Positions 17,397 through 25,815 of a stretch of DNA of 64,000 bases are shown here, piece after piece. This DNA comes from JABFRG01 sp038210445 (GTDB lineage Bacteria; Myxococcota_A; Polyangia; Polyangiales; Polyangiaceae): the NCBI GenBank assembly GCA_038210445.1, contig JBBQWQ010000035.1, positions 1 to 64,000 on the forward strand, given 5' to 3'. The translations under genes were made by a program, and so were the position numbers. The notes under the pieces were generated by a model. The model saw only the letters and a list, made by a program, of their open reading frames with translations, searched no databases and was not told the DNA's origin. The number at the start of each line of letters is the position of its first letter. Positions within the stretch are counted from its first letter, which is position 1.

Positions 17397-19661
17397 CTAG
17401 GGCAAGCCGCCGACATTGCGGCCCCAGATGCGGAGCGCGTTGTTGGTGGCGAAGTCGACGTTGGCCGGCTCCCGCGGCGGGCGCTTCTCTCCCCGCGTGC
17501 GCTCGTCGACCAGGCTCGCGATGCGGCCGTAGGCGATGGGATAGGTGGCGCGAACATCGGTGGTGCAGGCGGGCTCGAGCTTGAGATCGCAGAGGCGCGT
17601 CGACCCCGCATCGCCGCCCACACCGCCCAGGAGTAGGAAGTTCGCCCAGGTGAGGGAGAAGCGATTGCCCGCCCACGCGATGCGGCGGCGGGTCTCGGCG
17701 CTGTGGGCGCCAGTGGAGAGGCTCCACAGGTCGATGCCTCGAAAGGCGGTGGGCGCTGTCAACCCCAGCGAAGCGAGGATGGTGGCCGCAACGTCGACGC
17801 TGCTGGTGGGTGCGCCGACCCGCGCCGACTCGATGGTCTGGCCGGCGGGCGGACGGATGAGCAGCGCCGATGCGAGCGACTCTTCGTTGAGCGAATCGCC
17901 CTCGCCGAAGGGCACCCGCGCGCCGTCGTCGAGCCCCACGTCGCTGGTGACGAAAACGGAGGTGTCCTCGTCCCGATGCAGCGAGCGTAGGGTGTTCAGC
18001 AGACGCCCCAGCGCAGCGTCGTGGGCGGAGAGCGCAAGGGAGTGCAACGCCCACATGCGCGCCCGGTCGGCGTCGGTAAAGCGGGCGCCCTTCGCGCCTC
18101 GAATGCGCCCAAGCACCTCGCCGGCGTGCCGGGGTTCGACGCTGCCTGCGTAGTTGGCGGGCGGCATCTCTTTGAGCTGCTCGCGGGTGGCGTCCCACGG
18201 CGGGTGACCGCCGCGCGCGTGAATCACCAGCAGGAAGCGACTCTCGCGATGCGCCGTGACCCAGTCGGAGGCGTCGTCGAACACGCGCGTCGAGAGCGAT
18301 GCGTCGGTGGGGTCGGCGTAGCCGAAGGTGGAGAAGCCTCGGTCGAAGCCGAAGACCGCCGTGGTGTTGGGGTTGGCGGTGAACATCGCGGTCTGAACGC
18401 CGCCCTGACGTGCGCAGTCGGCGATGGTGGTGAGCGACGCGGGCAGCTTGGTGAAGCCGTCGACCACGCCGTGCTCGTCGGCCTCGACGCCGGTGAGGAG
18501 CGAGGCCATGGCGCCAGCCGAGACCGCCGACGTGGTGCGATGGGCGTCGAACACCACGCCATTGGCAGCGACCGCGCCGAGCTCGGGCATCTCCATGGGG
18601 CCGCCGTACACGGAGATGGAACGCGGCGCGAGCGAGCCGAGCACCACCAGCACTGCGCTCTTGGCCGTGGGCATGGGCTTGCCAGCGTGCACCGGCGCCG
18701 TCACCGACACGCGCGGCTCGGCGAATACCACGCGCGAGCCCTTGGTGGTCTGCACCGCCACCAGCTCTACCTCGGCGATGGTGTCGAGCTCGCCCAGGTC
18801 GACGTCGAGCGGGCGCCAGGCGGTGTCGGCGTTGAGGTGCAGCGAGCTGGCCACGAACGCAGGTTTGCGGTCGCGCAGCACGCGCACCTCGACGTCGGCT
18901 TCGCCGCTGCCCAGAATGCCAAGCCCTGCCGTCAACCGCGCGCCCTTGGGCAAATAGGCTGCACAACGTGCGTATCCGGGCCCACGGAGAGAGAGCGAAC
19001 GCCGGGGTTCGGTGCCGATCTTCACGGTATCGATGGCGTCGGCGCGCGTGGGCGCTGCGTACGGCGCGTCGTCGTCGTAGGCGCCGATGCGAACCCAGTC
19101 GATCTCCGCGGCTACGTCGCTGCCGCGACCCTGGCCGTTGAAGCGAATGGAGAGCTCGTTTTCGCCCGCCAGCAGCGTCGCCGTGGTGGTCTTGAGGGAC
19201 ACGACTCCGGTGACGTTCTTGGTGAGCCGCACCGGCCCCAGCGGCTTGCCGTTCAGGTACAGGCTCATCGACTTGGCCGAGCCGCCGCGCGAGCGCACCG
19301 ACACCGCCAGCGGCTGACCGGGCTCCGGCACCTCGAGAGGGCCCGAGAACGGCACCATGACCTCGCGTCCGGTGATCCGCGTCCAGGTCGCCCCCTGATG
19401 CTCCACCGAAACGGCCTCGACGTGCGCGTCTTTGCTGCCGCGCACGCGCGGACGACGCAGGGTCGCATCACCGAAGTCGATGATCGCGCCGCGGTGGCCG
19501 AGGGAGCACTCGCTCCCCAGCTTGAGCCAGTCGAGGAGCACCTGCCCGCGCTCGTCCTTCGGCGTTCCCATGGGCGTCGCGCGCGTGGACGAAGGCCCAG
19601 GTGCCGGGTCGGGCCTCTGCGTGCAGGCCCAGAGAAACAGCAGGGGAAGCAGCCACCTCAC
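17397..19661 (-). CDS. Sulfatase-fold lipoprotein lacking the catalytic residues
   Basis: 754 residues. Signal peptide MRWLLPLLFLWAC has a lipobox (Cys13). The N-terminal half (about 60-325) looks like two beta-sandwich modules. From about residue 333 the alkaline-phosphatase/sulfatase fold is recognisable: AVLVVLGSLAPRSISVYGG (usual V-x-ITIDTLRADHLGCYG), SAGAMASLLTGVEADEHGV (usual CxPSRAALLTG), VFVTSDVGLDDGA (usual SDHGE). The Asp metal ligand, the CxPSR formylglycine site (here S-A-G-A-M) and the His of SDHG are all replaced. It is therefore probably a non-catalytic, envelope-anchored binding protein. The start choice gives the lipobox directly. Confidence 0.85.
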   Translation of the reverse strand: MRWLLPLLFLWACTQRPDPAPGPSSTRATPMGTPKDERGQVLLDWLKLGSECSLGHRGAIIDFGDATLRRPRVRGSKDAHVEAVSVEHQGATWTRITGREVMVPFSGPLEVPEPGQPLAVSVRSRGGSAKSMSLYLNGKPLGPVRLTKNVTGVVSLKTTTATLLAGENELSIRFNGQGRGSDVAAEIDWVRIGAYDDDAPYAAPTRADAIDTVKIGTEPRRSLSLRGPGYARCAAYLPKGARLTAGLGILGSGEADVEVRVLRDRKPAFVASSLHLNADTAWRPLDVDLGELDTIAEVELVAVQTTKGSRVVFAEPRVSVTAPVHAGKPMPTAKSAVLVVLGSLAPRSISVYGGPMEMPELGAVAANGVVFDAHRTTSAVSAGAMASLLTGVEADEHGVVDGFTKLPASLTTIADCARQGGVQTAMFTANPNTTAVFGFDRGFSTFGYADPTDASLSTRVFDDASDWVTAHRESRFLLVIHARGGHPPWDATREQLKEMPPANYAGSVEPRHAGEVLGRIRGAKGARFTDADRARMWALHSLALSAHDAALGRLLNTLRSLHRDEDTSVFVTSDVGLDDGARVPFGEGDSLNEESLASALLIRPPAGQTIESARVGAPTSSVDVAATILASLGLTAPTAFRGIDLWSLSTGAHSAETRRRIAWAGNRFSLTWANFLLLGGVGGDAGSTRLCDLKLEPACTTDVRATYPIAYGRIASLVDERTRGEKRPPREPANVDFATNNALRIWGRNVGGLP

Positions 19662-19838
19662 GGGTGGTCATCTAGCACTACTGAGCGAATTCCACGCATT
19701 CCCGTCGATTCCGAGCGTCCACCTCGGGCTTGGCGACCGCAGCTTCAGGCCTGCCGCCGCGGCGCGGCGTAAATATCCGAAAAGAAAGCCAATTCGAACA
19801 GGCGGCGCGCTCCTTTCGAGAGCCCGCCGGGAGGGTGT

Positions 19839-22715
19839 TCAGGAGCCGAACCGGACCTTGGTGAGCCGCAGCGATCGCACGTCGACCGCACGCGTGGCTC
19901 CCGGGGTGGAAACGGTGTGAATGCCCGCAGGCACCACGATGCGCGTGTGCTCGGCGCTTCCGTGGTCGACGCCGTCGACGCGCACGGTGGCGCCCGGCGG
20001 AACGTCGACGTCGATGACGCCTTCACTCGTTTTCACGTTCATGCCGGCCGGAACCGCTTCGTCTGCGGCCTCCGGCGACGAGGGCGCCCGGGTCTCACCG
20101 CCGAAGCCGCGCACGCACAGCACGCCAAGGGCGATGGCCGCGCCGAAGATGGCCACCGAGAGCCACGGGCGCTCGCGCTTTCGCGGAGCCGCAGCCGCGC
20201 TGGGTGAAGCGCTGGCTACCGCCGACTCCACTTCCACTTCCACTTCGTCGAGGGAGCTGCCGAGGGGCGCATCGCTCGCGGCGACCGAGGTGACAACCTG
20301 GGGCGCACGCACCGTGGGCGTGCCGTCGACGATCGGCTCTTCGGCCACGTGAATCGGCACCGATACCGCATCGAGCTCGGCCGACTCGAGGGCGAACTTC
20401 GGCGAGGGGGTGAGGATGGGAAAGGGCGCCGGAAGGTCTACCAGCCGCCCGCCGTAGAGGGTGTGGTCGACGCTGGTGCTCACCCGCGCGGCCTCGGCCA
20501 AGGCCACCGCCTCGGGGCCATACGCGGTGTCGTCGATGTCGGTGAGCTCCTCCTTGGGGGGCAGCGAAATGCGACGCGTGAGGAGCACCGCCATGCCGTC
20601 GGGGTCCGGCGTTTCGCTGATGATGGCGTTTGCGCCGGCGACGACCACCGGGGGCGGCCTTCGCGAGAGCCGCGTTTCCTCGGCGACGTCGAAGTGGGGA
20701 AGCGTGATGGGCACCGAGAGCTCTTGCCCCTCGGCGGTGCGCACGGAGAGAATGGCGCCGCGGCGCGCCAGGTGCAGCAGCACGTCGAGCAGCTCGCTGG
20801 GGTCGATGCGATCGCGCAGGAGCAGCTCACGGGGCGAGGCGCCAGCGAGGATGCGTCCGGCAATGACCCCGGTGCGCGCGGGCATGCCGCGCAGCACGTC
20901 GCGCAGCCGCTCGTCGTGCACATCCATGGCGGCCGCTTCGATCAGGCGGTCTTCGGAGAGCGCGTGGATGACCGCGCGGCGCTCGGAGACGATGGCCATG
21001 GAGAGCTCGCGGAAGGACCCCTGGAGCTCGTCTTCGATGGCGCTGTCGCGGTCTTCCACCGAGAAGCGCCCGCTCGATACACCCAGCAGCGCGCGGAAGG
21101 CGTTCATGCCGGCGAGCACCGTGCCATCACCGGAAGATCGCACCGCGCTGCGCGGAGCACCGCCGCGAATCTCCAGCTCGTAGAGGAAGGCGGCGTCGCG
21201 AATGCTGATGCACACGTCGCCGCGGAAGCGCAGCACCATGTCGACGAAAGCCGAAACGGTGAAGCCATCGAGACGTCCGCGAACGGAGCCGCCGGCGACG
21301 AAGCGCGCCTCCAGGCGAGCCCGCGGTCGCAGAACTTCTTGCACCCGCGCCACGACGGCGCGCACGTCGCTCTCCTTGCGCAAAAACGCGCTGGCCGACG
21401 AGCCGAGCTCGCGGACCCGCTGCATGAGGTCTTCCTTCCACGAGAGCAGCACCACCGGCGTGTGCTGCAGCACCACGTCGCGGCCGAGCGCGCGGCAAAG
21501 GCTCGGTCCGTCGAGCTTCGGCATCAAGATGTCGCTGATGACCAGCTCGGGCGCCGCCGCGTAGGCGCGCAGCAGACCCTGCTCACCGTCGAGGGCTTCG
21601 TCCACCAGGCAGCCTTGGGACCGCAGGAGGTCGGCCATGAACCAGGTGACGCCCGGGTCGTCGTCGACCACGAGAATGCGGCGGCCGGCCAGCGGAACGT
21701 CTTCCGAGCCCATGCCGCGGCGCGTGCTGCGGTTGCGCATGGACCGCTCGGTGTCGAGCTCGAGCGAGGGAGCCATGGCCACGGCGCCGTAGGGCCCAGG
21801 GTCGGTGAAGGTCAGCTCGCCCTTGGTCTTGGCGGCGACCACCTCGCGAATGCGGGCAATGGCGCCCCACAGAGCGGCGTACACCTCCACGCCCTCGCCC
21901 AGCGGAACGGACTTTTCGCGATCGGTTGCGCGACCCACCGCGAGAAGGCCGCGGCGCAGCTCTTCGGCCAGGCGGGTGCTCAGCTCCTCGAGCGACGGCG
22001 TGCCCAGCTCGGCGCCGAAGGGCGACGCCGCGATGGGCGGCGCGAGGGCCTCGTCGAGGAGCTCCTTGAGGCCGATCTTTTCGAGCGGCTTGTTCACCAC
22101 GAAGCGAGCGCCGAGGGCGATGAAACGCGCGTCGTCACCGGGCATGCCGAAGGCGCCGACGACGATGACCGTGAGGTCCTGCGTCACTTCGTCGTCGAGG
22201 AGGTCGGCGCACAGCTCGAACGCGCCATCGGCGTCGGCGTCGATGACCAGCGCATCGATGGAGAGCTCCCGGGCGCGGGCAAGGGCCGCCGCGCGGTCGA
22301 GGGTTCGCTCGCAGTCGACGTTGGGCCCGAGATCCCCGAGAAACTGCGGCTCGCCGAAGGCCACGATGGCCCGCTCGGCGGTGATCCGCACGTCTTCGCG
22401 GCCCCAGGCCAGCGCCGGCAGCTCGGCCAGGGTGCGCTCGAGCACCTCCACATCGGCGGCCACCAGCACCCCTTCGCGGGGCGTACGGTCGAGGCGCCCC
22501 ATCATGTCGGACACCGCCCGCTCGAGCGCGTCGAGGTGGAGCGACCGAGCCCCGCTGCCGAGCGCGTGCAGCTTTCGCCGAAGCTCGTCGCGCTTGGGCG
22601 TCTGCGAGACCTCGGGCAAAAGGGCGCGCATGGCCGTCGCCTTGCGTCGCACCGAAGCCACGAAGCCAGCGCGGGCCGCGCCGAGGGGGAACTCTCGATC
22701 CTCGTGTTCGCTCAT
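19839..22715 (-). CDS. Multidomain signalling protein: two receiver domains, DUF4388-like region, membrane anchor, PEGA-like tail
   Basis: 958 residues. Residues about 20-105 are helical. Residues about 113-225 resemble a degenerate receiver (SIDALVIDAD, then VVNKPLEK). Residues 345-462 are a canonical receiver: RILVVDDDPGV, phospho-acceptor Asp395 in LVISDILMPKLDG, and Lys447 in AFLRKES. Residues about 470-700 resemble DUF4388/PATAN-type modules (GRLDGFTVSAFVDMVLR; DPSELLDVLLHLARRGAI). One membrane helix (about 850-871) is followed by a short PEGA-like tail (VDVPPGATVRVDGVDHG). The tail would face the periplasm. It is divergent from the gene at 22929; no cognate histidine kinase is adjacent. 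Confidence 0.88.
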   Translation of the reverse strand: MSEHEDREFPLGAARAGFVASVRRKATAMRALLPEVSQTPKRDELRRKLHALGSGARSLHLDALERAVSDMMGRLDRTPREGVLVAADVEVLERTLAELPALAWGREDVRITAERAIVAFGEPQFLGDLGPNVDCERTLDRAAALARARELSIDALVIDADADGAFELCADLLDDEVTQDLTVIVVGAFGMPGDDARFIALGARFVVNKPLEKIGLKELLDEALAPPIAASPFGAELGTPSLEELSTRLAEELRRGLLAVGRATDREKSVPLGEGVEVYAALWGAIARIREVVAAKTKGELTFTDPGPYGAVAMAPSLELDTERSMRNRSTRRGMGSEDVPLAGRRILVVDDDPGVTWFMADLLRSQGCLVDEALDGEQGLLRAYAAAPELVISDILMPKLDGPSLCRALGRDVVLQHTPVVLLSWKEDLMQRVRELGSSASAFLRKESDVRAVVARVQEVLRPRARLEARFVAGGSVRGRLDGFTVSAFVDMVLRFRGDVCISIRDAAFLYELEIRGGAPRSAVRSSGDGTVLAGMNAFRALLGVSSGRFSVEDRDSAIEDELQGSFRELSMAIVSERRAVIHALSEDRLIEAAAMDVHDERLRDVLRGMPARTGVIAGRILAGASPRELLLRDRIDPSELLDVLLHLARRGAILSVRTAEGQELSVPITLPHFDVAEETRLSRRPPPVVVAGANAIISETPDPDGMAVLLTRRISLPPKEELTDIDDTAYGPEAVALAEAARVSTSVDHTLYGGRLVDLPAPFPILTPSPKFALESAELDAVSVPIHVAEEPIVDGTPTVRAPQVVTSVAASDAPLGSSLDEVEVEVESAVASASPSAAAAPRKRERPWLSVAIFGAAIALGVLCVRGFGGETRAPSSPEAADEAVPAGMNVKTSEGVIDVDVPPGATVRVDGVDHGSAEHTRIVVPAGIHTVSTPGATRAVDVRSLRLTKVRFGS

Positions 22716-22800
22716 TCTCGAGGCGGTATCATGGGTGATCGAGAGTGGCCCAATTTGCGGCGAAACGGCGCGCAGGCCGAGAAAAGCTGGTGTTCCGTCG

Positions 22801-22830
22801 CGTCACACCGCGTCACACCGCGTCACGCCG
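22801..22830. repeat. Three 10-bp direct repeats in a divergent intergenic region
   Basis: CGTCACACCG twice, then CGTCACGCCG, directly adjacent, in the 213-bp gap between the divergent genes starting at 22715 and 22929. Helical-turn spacing would put the units on one face of the DNA, so a repeated protein-binding site is possible. Confidence 0.7.
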
Positions 22831-22928
22831 CGCCAGGGGACTGTTCCCTTCTGGCCCGGATTCTCGCGGCGGGTCCCAACCTCCCGGAAAGGTGCCGTTT
22901 CCCTCCATTCCTTGGTAAGACCCGCGGG

Positions 22929-23705
22929 GTGGAACCGCAGGGTGACGCGCAGCCTTCTTGGAGCACTCGCTTCGGCACCATCGTGGCCGGAGGAGCCCTC
23001 GGGGCGGTCCTCGCGCCGATTCCGGCGATGATGCGTGTTCGGAGCGGCGGCGAGCACGGAGCCTCGCTGTGGCTCTCGTGGGCTGCGCTGGCGGCGTTGA
23101 CGTTGGGTCCGGCGCTCTTGCTGGTGATCGTCTTTCGCGCCGCGAAATTCGGCCTGCGCGGAGGACCGGGCAGCGCTTGGGTGCGCGCCGGGGGCCTCTT
23201 CACGTGGCTCTCGTTGGTCCTGGGCTTCGACGTATTCTTCGGCGCGGCGCTCCGGGCGACAACGCATCATCATGCGCTCGCGGGCGTGACCTTCGCGTTC
23301 TTCACGCTGGCCAGCACGGGCGTCTCGGCGCTGGCCGCGCGGCGGATCGCGCTGGCATTCGGCGATCGCGGCGCCATCGCGCAACGCATCTTCGCGGTGT
23401 TCGCGGTGCTGGCATTCCTCGGTCTCCTCGGCCTGTCGCTGGTGCGCGTGGGGCGTGGCCTGGGCACCTCGCTCCCGAGCTCCTACGGCGTGGCCCTGGT
23501 CGACGCCGCGGCGCTCCTTCTCGCCTGCTTGTTCGCCGCGCAGCCTATCTTCACGCGCGCCCGCTTTCTTGCGTTCGTGGGCCCGCCGCTGGCACTCGCG
23601 GTGGCGGTGGCGGGCGCGAGCGCACTGCGCAAGCCCGAGGTCCACGCGATGGTGCCGGCCTACGCGCCCGATCACGCCGTGGTCCTCGACCTCTTCCGGC
23701 ACTGA
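22929..23705 (+). CDS. Polytopic membrane protein (about seven helices)
   Basis: 258 residues from a GTG at 22929. Hydrophobic segments alternate with short Arg-rich loops from residue 17 to about 240 (for example FGTIVAGGALGAVLAPIPAM, LLLVIVFRAAKFGLRGGP, FFTLASTGVSALAARRIAL). The C-terminus DHAVVLDLFRH is soluble. The start is chosen where coding composition begins: the same frame stays open far upstream only because it lies antisense to the signalling gene. No family recognised. Confidence 0.75.
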   Translation: MEPQGDAQPSWSTRFGTIVAGGALGAVLAPIPAMMRVRSGGEHGASLWLSWAALAALTLGPALLLVIVFRAAKFGLRGGPGSAWVRAGGLFTWLSLVLGFDVFFGAALRATTHHHALAGVTFAFFTLASTGVSALAARRIALAFGDRGAIAQRIFAVFAVLAFLGLLGLSLVRVGRGLGTSLPSSYGVALVDAAALLLACLFAAQPIFTRARFLAFVGPPLALAVAVAGASALRKPEVHAMVPAYAPDHAVVLDLFRH

Positions 23706-23813
23706 AAGCGATGGTCGCCTTTCGGGAAACGCGCGCGTGCCGCAGGCGAATGAGAGCGCGCTGTTGCGAGTTCTCGCCGCGGCCTTATGTTGGCGCCCAC
23801 CTGTGATCCTGTG

Positions 23814-24599
23814 ATGAAGCGCCTGCTTTTACCCTGCTTGGTCGTGCTCGTCTCGCTGGGCGCCGCCCGAGGAGCGGGCGCCGCCGACGAACGTGATCGC
23901 GAGGGCTGGGTGGTGGTGGCGGTGGGGAATGAAACCGAGGTCGCGGCGGTTACCTGGCCACTTGCGCAGGCGGTGTACGCGTCGCCGCGCCTACGCCCGC
24001 TGCATCTCCGCGAAGACGAAGCGCGGGCGCTCGCCGGCGAAGCCCCCAAAGACCCCAGCCCCCGCTTGCGCGATCTCTACGAAACACGAGCGGCGCTCCG
24101 GGGCGAAGACAGCACCTCGGTTCGGCTGCTCGCGTCGCTGGCGCAAACGCTGGGTGTGCGCGGCTTCATCACGGTGCGCGTGGCGCAGGGCACGCTGGCG
24201 CCGAGCTCGGGCCCGAGCGATGCAGGCAGCGACGCCGACGCAACGGCCCAGGCCAGCACCGCATCGGAACCGAAGACCACGATGACCGCGAGCGCTCGCA
24301 TTTTTCTGGCGGAAACGCAGACCTTCGACGCCGCGGCCTATGCGCCCGAGGGCAGCCTGGAGAACCCCAGCTGGGCGCGCGCGACGACCTCCATCGAGCG
24401 TGCGTTCGGCCGCGCCCCGAAGGTCGCTCCGGTCTCTGCGGCCCCCGCCGGGCCGGCCGCCAAGGGTTCGCCCTTTTACAAGTCGTTCTGGTTCTGGGGC
24501 GCCATGGGCGCAGCCGCGCTCCTCGGGGGCACTGCCTTCCTGCTCACGCGCGACAGCGACCCCACCTCCGTGCACCTGCGTGCGGAGGTGCCAAGATGA
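23814..24599 (+). CDS. Exported membrane-anchored protein, coupled to a peptidase
   Basis: 261 residues. ATG 23814 opens MKRLLLPCLVVLVSLGAARG, a signal peptide cut near AGAADERD. The mature domain (about 25-200) is alpha/beta, with EVAAVTWPLAQAVY, RLLASLAQTLGVRGFITV and TARIFLAET-like strands. A C-terminal membrane helix (SFWFWGAMGAAALLGGTAFL) sits near residues 228-247. Its stop overlaps the start of the downstream gluzincin by four bases (ATGA), so the two are translationally coupled and may work together. Family unknown. Confidence 0.85.
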   Translation: MKRLLLPCLVVLVSLGAARGAGAADERDREGWVVVAVGNETEVAAVTWPLAQAVYASPRLRPLHLREDEARALAGEAPKDPSPRLRDLYETRAALRGEDSTSVRLLASLAQTLGVRGFITVRVAQGTLAPSSGPSDAGSDADATAQASTASEPKTTMTASARIFLAETQTFDAAAYAPEGSLENPSWARATTSIERAFGRAPKVAPVSAAPAGPAAKGSPFYKSFWFWGAMGAAALLGGTAFLLTRDSDPTSVHLRAEVPR

Positions 24600-25795
24600 A
24601 CCGCGTGCACCGATTCGTTTTGCTCTGTCTCACCCTTTTGGCGCTCTGCGGCCTGGGCGGGCTGGGCGCCCCCAGCGCGGCAGCCGCGCAGGCAGGCAAG
24701 GCGGAGCCGCCCAAGCCGTCGCCAGTCATCGACGCGCCGGCGAACGATCCGCCCAAGGCCGCGCAGGCCGAGGCTCCGGTCGTCAAGCTGCCGCGCGACG
24801 TCGTTTACGTGCTGCGGCCGGAAGCCGTCGAGTACCCCACGCTGCCTGCAGACTACACCACCTCCGACGTCGGCAACTGGCTCACCGTGGCCTTTCCCAA
24901 GGGCACCGAGGAACGCATGAAGCCGGCGCTCGACGGCGCCGAGGCGTTTCGCGCCGAGCTACGCCGCGATCTCGGCAGCAACGTGCTCGAGCGGGTGAAG
25001 GTGCGGGTGGCGCGAACACCCGACGACATGCGCGCCCTGGCTCCCGTGGGTCATCCTCCGCAAGACTACGCGGTAGGCGTCTCGTACGGCGGCCTTCGCT
25101 TCGTGATGATCTCGCTGCAGGCGCCCAAGTCGTTCGAGGGCTCCGACGTCACCAGCGTGTTCCAGCACGAGCTCACCCACGTGGCACTCGACGACGCCTT
25201 CGGCAACCGCCACATTCCCCGCTGGTTCAACGAAGGGTACGCATCGCTCCGCGCCGGCGAGGGCCGCATGCACGCCGAGCGGCTGCACGATGCCGTGTAC
25301 ATGCACACGCTCATTCCTCTCTCGGAGCTCGACCTCCGCTTCCCCGACGACGACAACTACAAGGTGAGCGTCGCCTACGCCGAGGGCACCGACTTCGTTC
25401 GCTTCTTGCTACGCGACGGCGATCGCTTTCGATCGCTCATCACCCGCGCGCGCGACGGCGCGACCTTCGACCGCGCCATGACCGATGCCTACGGCGTGGA
25501 GCCGCGCACCCTCGAGTACCAGTGGAAGAGGGAGCTCGAGAGCAAAGACGGCAGCTGGGCGGCCATCATGACCGGCTCGCTCTTGTGGGTCTTTGGCTTC
25601 TTCGCGCTGGTGGTCGGCTACTTCCGGCGAAAGACCAAGCACAAGGCCATCGTCGCCGAATGGGAGCACGAGGAGGAGCTCGTTGCCGCGCGCGAGGCCA
25701 AGGCCGCTGCGGCGGCAGAGGAAGACTTCCGCGCGCCGCCGGTATACGGCATTCCCAAGGTCGAGCACGAAGGCGACTGGCACACGCTGCACTGA
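24596..25795 (+). CDS. Membrane-anchored gluzincin metallopeptidase (peptidase MA-like)
   Basis: 399 residues. A signal sequence (MNRVHRFVLLCLTLLALCGL) directs export. The catalytic region has the zinc motif HELTHVALDD (His191, Glu192, His195) and the third ligand in WFNEGYAS (Glu213), the pattern of peptidase MA-like domains. YAEGTDFVRFLLRDG follows. A single membrane helix near 319-341 (IMTGSLLWVFGFFALVVGYF) leaves a charged cytoplasmic tail rich in Lys/Glu/Ala. A tethered periplasmic peptidase is inferred; substrate unknown. It overlaps the upstream gene by four bases. Confidence 0.9.
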   Translation: MNRVHRFVLLCLTLLALCGLGGLGAPSAAAAQAGKAEPPKPSPVIDAPANDPPKAAQAEAPVVKLPRDVVYVLRPEAVEYPTLPADYTTSDVGNWLTVAFPKGTEERMKPALDGAEAFRAELRRDLGSNVLERVKVRVARTPDDMRALAPVGHPPQDYAVGVSYGGLRFVMISLQAPKSFEGSDVTSVFQHELTHVALDDAFGNRHIPRWFNEGYASLRAGEGRMHAERLHDAVYMHTLIPLSELDLRFPDDDNYKVSVAYAEGTDFVRFLLRDGDRFRSLITRARDGATFDRAMTDAYGVEPRTLEYQWKRELESKDGSWAAIMTGSLLWVFGFFALVVGYFRRKTKHKAIVAEWEHEEELVAAREAKAAAAAEEDFRAPPVYGIPKVEHEGDWHTLH

Positions 25796-25815
25796 ACGGC
25801 CCGCGGCCAGCGCCG

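Noticed and set aside
20349..22715. Very long plus-strand open frame opposite the double-receiver gene
   Set aside because: It is the antisense shadow typical of GC-rich genes: composition is Arg/Ala/His-rich, no domain is seen, and the minus-strand frame has clear receiver motifs. Only its last 258 codons (22929-23705) are treated as a gene.
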